NCBI GenBank assembly: GCA_009667805.1 | Contig: CM019063.1 | Span: 411,656,626-411,720,625 of the forward strand | DNA from: Leptobrachium leishanense | Lineage: Eukaryota > Chordata > Amphibia > Anura > Megophryidae | Direction of reading: 5' to 3' | DNA: 64,000 nucleotides | In this document: in pieces, positions 56,928 through 64,000 of the stretch | How positions within the stretch are numbered: position 1 is the stretch's first letter | Layout: each line of letters begins with the position of its first letter | The notes under the pieces: generated by a model | Told to the model about the DNA's origin: nothing | What the model saw: only the letters and a program-made list of their open reading frames with translations | The model's database searches: none | Position numbers and translations under genes: made by a program

Positions 56928-57641
56928 GGGCTCTATTACACTCTTCGCGCATAAATGTGCGCGTGCGCAAAAACACATTAACACGAGGGGCAAAACCCTT
57001 TGCGCTGAACGTCGTATTACGACGTTCTCGCACAAAATGCGCATTAACGTCTAACGCGAGTGACCCTGCACGAGAGCAAGTTCGTGTGCGCATCCCATAC
57101 TTAACATTGTGAGCGCAAATCCGTTTGTGCGCTGGAATGCGGATAGTATTACAATCAATGCACAAATTTTTACGAACGACGTTTGCGCGCATAATTTTAA
57201 CGTCTTTTAAAAGTTGGTGGTAACTGCAAATCTGAACGTTCTGGCCGAAACCAAAAACACCAGCCCAAAAAAAAAAAGTACAGCACAATATAGTTACACA
57301 TTCTACACATACCCAAACAATAAAATTGAGAGGTTGTGCATGTTTTTATTATTGCTGCTGCATATATACTCAGATTGATTTTGGCAGGCGCAAAAACTGA
57401 ACGGGAGACAATTGTGGTTCTTAATTCTTATTGGATGAATTGCGTTAAAAAACAGTCTGCCCACCGATTTCTGCGTGCAACGTAAATGCGCGCACGTTTT
57501 TCCGCGTGTTATTTTTTGACGTATGAAAAAATGCGCTCGGATCGTAATACCAGCGTTAATGTACGCGCGTTAACGTTTAACGCTGCGCGCAAAAAAATTG
57601 CGCTGCGCGTATGAATTTGCGCGGAGAATGTAGTAGAGCCC
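56928..57641. mobile_element. Duplicate of the GCGC-rich MITE
   Basis: Second copy of 55714-56412, with about 15 extra bases near its 3' end (GTTAACGTTTAACGCTGCGC region). That stretch is closer to the relative at 42965, so the first unit has a small deletion. Confidence 0.75.
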
Positions 57642-58074
57642 TTTGTCTGCAAAGCCCTCACCCACTAAGCCTAAAGAATCTGTACCTACTAAACCCAAAG
57701 AGACTTTTGCTGCCAAGTCCTCACCCACCAAACCTAAAAGGTCTAGGCAGTTCATCATCTGAGTCCAAGGAACTCCATTCCTCAGAGGACCCAGACTTGT
57801 GAGCAGATTGGTGTGGCGAGTCATGCCACAGATTGGTGTGGCAAGTCACTACTGCTCCAGTGACTCCCAGCCGGCATGACTTGCCACACCAATCTGCTCA
57901 CAAGTCTGGGTCCTCTGAGGAATGGAGTTCCTTGGACTCAGATGATGAACTGCCTAGACCTTTTAGGTTTGGTGGGTGAGGACTTGGCAGCAAAAGTCTC
58001 CTTAGGTTTAGTAGGTACAGATTCTTTAGGCTTAGTGGGTGAGGGCTTTGCAGACAAAGGGCTCTACTACATTC
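57627..58074. repeat. Inverted duplication, arms of about 205 bp
   Basis: 57627-57833 is mirrored by 57869-58074. The arms join MITE end, Pro/Lys-rich gag sequence and a segment that also occurs once at 60173-60270 (GGCATGACTTGCCACACCAA). The arms are almost identical, with a short centre near 57834-57868. Confidence 0.85.
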
Positions 58075-59779
58075 CCTCACATCTAATTCCTCCCCTCTCC
58101 TCCTCCCTCACCCCTGCTCTCACACACATCTTCAACCTATCTCTCTCCACTGGCTCCTTTCCATCCGCCTTCAAACACGCGCTAGTTACCCCTTTACTAA
58201 AGAAACCATCCCTCGATCTCAACTCTCCATCCAACTACCGCCCTGTATCCCTGCTTCCCTTCACATCAAAGCTCTTAGAAAAACTAGTCTTCAACCGCCT
58301 CTCCCTCTTCCTGTCCTCCAATTCCCTACTTGACCCCCTGCAATCTGGCTTCCGTCCCCTACACTCAACTGAAACTGCCCTCGCCAAAGTCACCAACGAC
58401 CTCCTAACTGCTAAAAAACACGGCCACTATTCTATTCTCATCCTGCTCGACCTCTCGGCTGCTTTTGACACTGTTGACCACCCCCTCCTTCTACAGACCC
58501 TCAACTCTCTGGGTCTCGGTGACACTGCACTCGCTTGGGTCGAATCCTATTTATCCAACAGGTCCTTCTGTGTGTCCTTTGCTGGAAACTCCTCCTCCTC
58601 ATTGCCTCTATCTGTTGGTGTACCTCAAGGCTCTGTCCTTGGTCCTCTGCTCTTTTCCATCTACACCTCCTCCCTGGGCAAAATCATCAACAGCTTTGGC
58701 TTCAATTACCACCTCTACGCTGATGACACTCAGATCTACCTCTCTACCCCTGATCTCTCTCCCCCTGTCCATTCAAAAGTCAGTGACTGTTTATCTGGCA
58801 TCTCCTCCTGGATGGCCTCCCACCACCTAAAGATCAACATGTCAAAGACTGAACTCCTACTTATTCCTCCCTCCAATGCCTCCCCACCTCCTGACTTCTC
58901 TATCACGGTGGAGGGTATCACCATTTCCCCATCAAACCAAGTTCGCTGTCTTGGAGTTACACTTGACTCTGCTCTTTCCTTCACCCCCCACATCAAGTCT
59001 CTTTCCTCCTCCTGCCGATACCAACTGCGTAATATTTCCAGAATTCGGCCATTTCTTACCGCTGTCACCACAAAACAACTCATACACGCCCTGGTAATCT
59101 CCCAACTCGACTATTGCAATAATCTCTTATCTGGCCTCCCTCTGTCCCGCCTCTCCCCCCTACAATCCATCCTGAACGCCTCCGCCAGGCTAATTCACCT
59201 CACCCGCCGCTCTGTCTCTGCCGCTCCCTCTGCGAGTCCCTTCACTGGCTCCCCATCCACTGCAGAATTAAGTTCAAAATCCTTATCCTTACCTACAAAA
59301 CCCTCACTAACTCAGCTCCCCACTACCTGTCCTCACTAATCACCAAATACACCCCAGCCCGCTCCCTAAGGTCAAACAGTGACCTGCGACTAGCTTCTCC
59401 CCGCATCACCTCTTCCCATGATAGACTGCAGGATTTCTCACGCGCAGCCCCCACTCTTTGGAACGCTCTCCTCGTACTGTCAGACTTTCCCCTAACTTCT
59501 CTTCCTTCAAACGCTCCCTTAAAACGTTCCTATTTAGGGAAGCCTACCACCCAACTCACTGACGCAACCATCAATCACTCTCACCTTACAGTCCTCTCCT
59601 CCTGTTTCCAACCCCAACCCTCCCAGATTGTGAGTTCCTACGGGAATAGGGCCCTCATCTCCTCCTGTACTGTTTGTCAAATGTTGTTCAATGTATTGTA
59701 ACCCTGTCTATACTGTGCTTATTGTACAGCGCTGCGGAATATGCTGGCGCTTTATAAATAAAGAATAATAATAATAATC
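58075..59779 (+). pseudogene. L2/CR1-type LINE, copy 3, 5' truncated
   Basis: The best preserved LINE here. An unbroken frame to 59339 carries [78 protein letters not shown] (YADD near 58715), KTELLLIPP and the thumb/connection region. These are all core blocks of an L2/CR1 reverse transcriptase. The frame shifts near 59220, after which LHWLPI and a C-terminal segment continue in other frames. The 3' end is GCTTTATAAATAAAGAATAA with an AATAAT run. The endonuclease and 5' part are missing. The open frame beginning at 57876 fuses inverted gag sequence to the LINE by chance. Confidence 0.92.
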
Positions 59780-61667
59780 TGCACCTGCCAAAACCAAAGA
59801 GACTATCACGACCAAGTCTGTATCCCCCAAGCCCAAAGTGGAAACCATATCTGCCAAGTCCTTGCCCCCGATGCCTAGTAAGGCATTATCTGCCAAGCCC
59901 TTGACCAAAAAATCAACCACCAAATCCAGGAAATTGGTGTCTATGGAAGCGGGCCCTGAGAATGAGTGTAAAGATTCCAGCCCAGCTGAACCAATGGAGT
60001 TCGAATCCACCTTGCCCACAGAAGCTGATCTTGCCGTGCCCATGGAGCAAGAGCCCACTGTACCAACAGAGCCTGATCCTGTGTCCACGGAGATAGCGTC
60101 TGTCCTGCCTTCCGTTGTGACACCCACCACTCCAAGCCAACACATCATGGCCAACAGTACTACTGGTCCAGTGACTCCCAGCCGGCATGACTTGCCACAC
60201 CAATCTGCTCACAAGTCTGGGTCCTCTGAGGAATGGAGTTCCTTGGACTCAGATGATGAACTGCCTAGAGAAACTGCACGCCGCTCCCATCCCATCGGGT
60301 ATATTGGCACCACTGCTCCCCACCCTGACTTGGCAGGGGACTTCTTGCTCTTTATTGATTCCTCCAGTGACAATGACTCTGACCCTGAATGGGAGCTAAA
60401 TGAAGAGGATTGGCTCTCTCACAATCTGGTTACTTATCTGTGCCATTCAGCTGTCTACTCCAGACCCCTGTTCAATAAATATGACACGAAACATGTGGGC
60501 CAGAAAACCGCCTACATCGGAACCATGGTCTCCACATCAGCCCCAGTTTTCACGTTCTCCGTAAAATCGAAAGCTCACCCCTGTCTCATTGACCTGGAGG
60601 CTGAATCGGAGCCAAAGGTACCCAGTACAGTAACTTGCAGCGACGTACTAGTCGTACCAAATACTCACCTCAGTCAAGGTTCTCCAGGTCCTGGCATCAA
60701 AGCTGCCCAATCTTCTGTTCCTGCCCAGCCGATCCAAGCCACGGTCGCTGCCAAGCCACGGCTGCTGTCCAGCCAAGCCACTGTCACTGCCCAGCCGAGC
60801 CGAGGTCGCTGCCCAGTCGAGCCGAGCCACGGTCGCTGCACAGTCAATAACGGTCACTGCCCAGCCGAGCCACGGTCGCTGCCCAGTGAAGCGGAGCCAT
60901 GGTTGCTGCCAAGCCGAGCCACGACTCCGTGCCTGTCTAGCTGAGTGTCATCGCAGAGCCCAGCTGCCGTTGCCACCCAAGCATCGCAGAGCCCAGCTGC
61001 CGTTGCAGCCCAAGCGTTGCAGAGCCCAGCTGCCGTTGCAGCCCAAGCGTTGCAGAGCCCAGCTGCCATTGCAGCCCAAGCATCGTAGAGCCCAGCTGCC
61101 GTTGCCTATGAGCCAGGGGACCACGAGATTCCCGCTACCGAAGCATCTGTGGAGAATATTGAGGGGACCAATACTACCTCATCTGATATGCCAACTCCTG
61201 GTAACGCTGAACCGTCTAGCAAAGTCCTGGTACTTGTATCTGCAGTCACCACCCTTGCAGCCCATATAAATACCCCCACCGGTACCATAAAGGACATCCA
61301 GCACAACCACGAGTCTCTACAGTCTCAGGTACAGGTTGTGTTAGCCCTGGTACACAAACCTGCTCCAGATCCGGCTGTCAGCTGTACCACCGGTCCTCTA
61401 CTCCCAAGGGAGACGCCAATCGATCACCCTCCAGATGTCGAATCGAGCCCAGAAGCCACTCTGCTTGATGGCCTCAACACTTCGGATACGGTCTCCTTGA
61501 CACCATACATTGTACAGGGTTCATTTGTGGATATGATTTGCCAAGCAGGTCCTGTACTCAGTCAAGCAATAGTGGACGCCTGGAGTTCGTCCTTAGAAGG
61601 GGCAGACTGTCAGGCCCCTCGTCGGCGCCAACGCAGAAAGGCCAAAACCCACGGCACCTCTTGCTAA
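59780..61667 (+). pseudogene. Gag-like C-terminal region of the LTR retroelement
   Basis: Directly after the LINE tail the Pro/Lys-rich coding resumes (KTKETITTKSVSPKPKV) and stays open to 60944 (frame from 59838). A second frame covers 61149-61667, ending QRRKAKTHGTSC just before the right LTR-like repeat. The stretch has acidic segments and a HPCLIDLEAES motif (near 60580) that distantly recalls the retropepsin LIDSGA, but it lacks the DSG triad. No reverse transcriptase, RNase H or integrase motif is present. Two internal tandem repeats lie near 60720-60920 and 60950-61110. Confidence 0.6.
60950..61110. repeat. 33-bp tandem repeat in the gag-like region
   Basis: About five units of 33 bp carry GCAGAGCCCAGCTGCCGTTG and CAGCCCAAG. 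The period is a multiple of three, so it keeps an open frame. Confidence 0.88.
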
Positions 61668-61674
61668 AACATAT

Positions 61675-63060
61675 GTCCTATGCAGGTTCCTGTGGACTTT
61701 ATTGTAACCTGCATTCACTTGAGGAAAACTTGCCAAACACAGATTCCTGGGAATATGTCTGAATCCTTTGCTGGGTCCAGGGAGGCCTCAGGTTCATCTC
61801 ATCCTACACTAATGAGGCCTCCTTAAGAGGAAGTTCCACCCTCCTTTGGATACTTTCTCATTGAAGTTCTGAACTGTGCAACTAAGCTGACCTGTGTCCT
61901 GTAAAGCTCCTTGTTCCTGATCCTACTGATCACCCATCTGACAACCCTCTGGAATACCGAATACCCATTTGACAATCCTTTGGAATACCCATTTGACAAC
62001 CCTCTGGAATACCCATCTGACAACCCCTTCAAGTACCCATCTGTCTTCCCTCGTTTGAACCATATCTGGATTCCATACTTACGGTACCCTTATCTATTGT
62101 CCCTCATCTGCTGGATTATAGTGTGTCAGACCCCTGGCTATGGATTTAGATTACTCTCCTATCTCGACCTCTGCTTGAAACCTGACCAAGATATTGCCTG
62201 CCCCTATCTGAATACCTTTGCCACAGACTTTATTATTTACCTTGATTAATCTGTTTCTTTCCTATGTCAATCCTCATATTTGTTTAGTTAGTATTCTGTT
62301 ATTATCTATCCAGTGTCTGCCCTATTAGTTCTGTGTATATTCAGTTCCATCCTGTGTTCCCTATTTCATCCTGTTTAATCCTTTCATCTGTTTATTCTTC
62401 TCCTTGCCTCCCCCTATCTTTAGCTCCCTGTAGCATCTAGTTTCTCACCTCTACTCCCACTACTCTCAGCCATCCTTCTATTAGTTCAGCCCTTTTCATG
62501 TGTCTCCTCTCTAAGTTTATTGCCTGCCTCGCCCTCTCCTCCTCCTCTAATACCTCTTGATTCAGTTCTCCTGTTTATTTGCTTCTGCTCCCGGGGAGCG
62601 ATCACAAGGGGCCCCGGCACTTCTGTCTGCCATTGCACGGATGCCTGGACTCCCAGGCAGCGTGCAATGGCCCTGGAGTTGCTGGAAGCGATCCGATCGC
62701 TTCCAGCGCTCTCTAGAAGTGTGGGGCACCTTTCCGGTCAAACCGGATGTTGATCGCTCCCGGGGAGCGATCACAAGGTTCCCCCGGCACTTCTAACCGC
62801 CATTGCATGGATGCCTGGACTCCCAGGCAGCCTGCAATGTCATTTGAGCTGCTGCTGGAAACGATCCGATCGCTTCCAGCGCTCAAAAGACCGCAGGACG
62901 TACCATGTACGTCAACGGGTCTAAAAGAGACCCGCGGCCGTGACGTACATGGTACGTCCGCGGTCTCTAAGGGGTTAATAAATATCTTGATTAGCCCTGC
63001 AACCTGTCTAGTGCATGCTTCACTGCATATTGGGATCACACCCGCATGCATAGGTCGCCT
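61675..63060 (+). mobile_element. Right LTR-like repeat
   Basis: Same order of blocks as 48345-49984. It lacks the 48707 MITE but has its own insertion (62592-62976) and an extra 58-bp segment near 61772-61830. Homology to the left repeat ends at CGCCTGATA near 63063. Two same-direction repeats around gag-like coding support an LTR element, although canonical ends are not visible. Confidence 0.65.
62592..62976. mobile_element. Partial piggyBac-like element
   Basis: The right end reads CTCTAAGGGG followed by TTAA. The left LTR-like repeat has the empty TTAA target near 49894. The expected left CCCC terminus is missing. The interior holds a direct repeat (62592-62700 and 62757-62870, CCCGGGGAGCGATCACAAGG) and an ACGTACATGGTACGT hairpin. 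Confidence 0.65.
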
Positions 63061-63163
63061 GATACTTTGGCTCCGGTTCTGACAATTCTATTGTATGTTC
63101 CTTGTGTCCTGTATTTCTGTTCTGTGTGTATAACCCAGCAACATCATATTCAGTTAGTATTAA

Positions 63164-64000
63164 CCCCTTAAGGACGCAGGGCGTACCATGCCGTCCTGCA
63201 CCACGTGGGCTTTAATGCCGCAGGACGGCATGGTACGCCCCGCGGTGTTTGCTGCCTCTGGGCGCGAAAAACGGCCCGCCTCCCTTTCCACAATGCTGAT
63301 CGCTGGCTGGGGGTCTGTGTGACACCCGGGCAGACCCTCCCAGCTGGCGATCGGCATTGTGGGAAGGGAGGCGGGCCGTTTCCCTCGTGGAATCGCCAAG
63401 GCAGCCAATCCGGCGCCTGGAGCTGTCAGTTGCAGCGGTGACAAGCTGTCACCTCTGCAACTGTCAGAATGTCTCAGCCAATGAGGTTGCATTGGCTAAG
63501 ACATTGTCTCTGCCCCTTTCTCCTGCTCCTCATTGCGATCTGAGGAGCAGAGAGAGGCAGAGAGAGCAGAGAGAGCAGAGAGAAAAAAGAGAGAAAAAAC
63601 TACCTAAAACTACCTAAAACCCCAGGCACTGTACCCCACACCCCAGGCAGTGTACCCCACCTGGCACTACCCCACCTGGCTGTACCCCACCTGGCTGTAC
63701 CCCACCTGGCTGTACCACCTGGCTGTACCACCTGGCTGTACCCCACCTGGCTGTACCCCACCTGGCACTACCCCACCTGGCTGTACCCCACCTGGCACTA
63801 CCCCACCTGGCACTACCCCACCTGGCAGTGTACCCCACCTGGCAGTGTACCCCACCTGGCAGTATATCCCACCTGGCACTGTACCCCCACTGGCACTGTA
63901 CCCCCCAGGCACCTACTGGCACTGTACCCCCCAGGCACTGTACCCCCCAGGCACTACCTACTGGCACTGTACCCTCCTGGCAGTGTACCCCACCTGGCAG
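63164..64000. mobile_element. piggyBac-like element running off the window
   Basis: TTAA (63160-63163) followed by CCCCTTAAGGACGCAGGGCG. Two hairpins follow: one around GTACCATGCCGTCCTGC (63183-63240), and a large one with arms about 63268-63310 and 63330-63380 (GGCCCGCCTCCCTTTCCACA). The right end is outside the window. Confidence 0.72.
63625..64000. repeat. 15-17-bp minisatellite
   Basis: Units such as CTGTACCCCACCTGG and CACTACCCCACCTGG repeat to the window edge. The matching minus-strand Gly-rich frames are artefacts. Confidence 0.92.

Larger units (their letters stand above)
55327..57754. repeat. 1214-bp tandem duplication
   Basis: Bases from 55327 repeat from 56541 at a constant offset of 1214. 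Two long frames are identical in protein sequence in the two copies (55374-55898 with 56588-57112; 55610-56074 with 56824-57288). Each unit holds the outer hAT end, the gag zinc-knuckle piece and a GCGC-rich MITE. Differences appear only toward the 3' part, so the duplication is young relative to its content. Confidence 0.92.

Noticed and set aside
57876..59339. 487-residue frame apparently fusing a novel N-terminus to a reverse transcriptase
   Set aside because: The first 65 or so residues come from the inverted gag duplication joined by chance to a 5'-truncated LINE.
61608..63085. TGTCAGG at 61608 and TCTGACA ending near 63085 considered as exact LTR borders
   Set aside because: The matching sequence is not present around the left repeat (48345-49984), so these borders cannot be shared LTR ends.

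Overview
The window is vertebrate genomic DNA. The coding gene is clearly vertebrate, and the repeat content (L2/CR1-type LINEs, Penelope-like elements with GIY-YIG domains, Tc1, hAT, piggyBac-like and Harbinger-like elements, gypsy-type gag remains) points to an amphibian, probably a frog. No bacterial or viral genome features are present. The species cannot be named from the sequence alone.

One host gene can be read completely: tryptophan 2,3-dioxygenase (TDO2), on the minus strand from a start codon at 44883 to a stop at 32428. It has 12 coding exons, all with GT-AG junctions and consistent phases, 1224 coding bases and 407 residues. A TATAAAAG box lies 62 bases upstream of the start codon. 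All residues known to bind heme or substrate in human TDO are present. The introns are full of foreign DNA: a 464-bp palindrome in intron 1, Harbinger-like and other MITEs, a probable solo LTR in intron 6, a 979-bp foldback insertion in intron 9, LINE tails, and a hammerhead-ribozyme-like fold in intron 2.

Layout: 1-1923 cytosine-rich minisatellites; 1924-3991 a non-autonomous hAT with an 8-bp target duplication; 3992-6964 mostly unrecognised DNA with two Harbinger-like MITEs; 6965-13837 and 21479-24095 two copies of one block. The first copy carries three insertions absent from the second: a solo LTR, a Tc1 element and a LINE-like insert. 14050-15290 is a purine-rich tandem repeat. 15779-18955 is a broken LINE joined to a Tc1 relic that holds a piggyBac-like element. 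19763-21250 is a small hAT beside a Penelope-like relic. 25795-31325 is a second LINE broken by a solo LTR, by a MITE that itself holds a Penelope-like element, and by a third LTR-like piece. 31326-44952 is TDO2 with its 3' flank and promoter. 45946-47816 is a second Tc1 copy with an 82-codon internal duplication.

From 48345 to about 63060 lies a nest that I read as one old LTR retrotransposon with gag-like coding and no visible reverse transcriptase of its own. Its two related flanking repeats enclose gag pieces split by a 5.4-kb hAT (itself holding a second hAT with a transposase relic), a 1214-bp tandem duplication, MITEs, an inverted duplication and an L2-type LINE. The window ends in a piggyBac-like element with a minisatellite that runs off the edge.

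Nearly all other open reading frames are decayed transposon genes or low-complexity frames. I found no tRNA, rRNA or CRISPR array.
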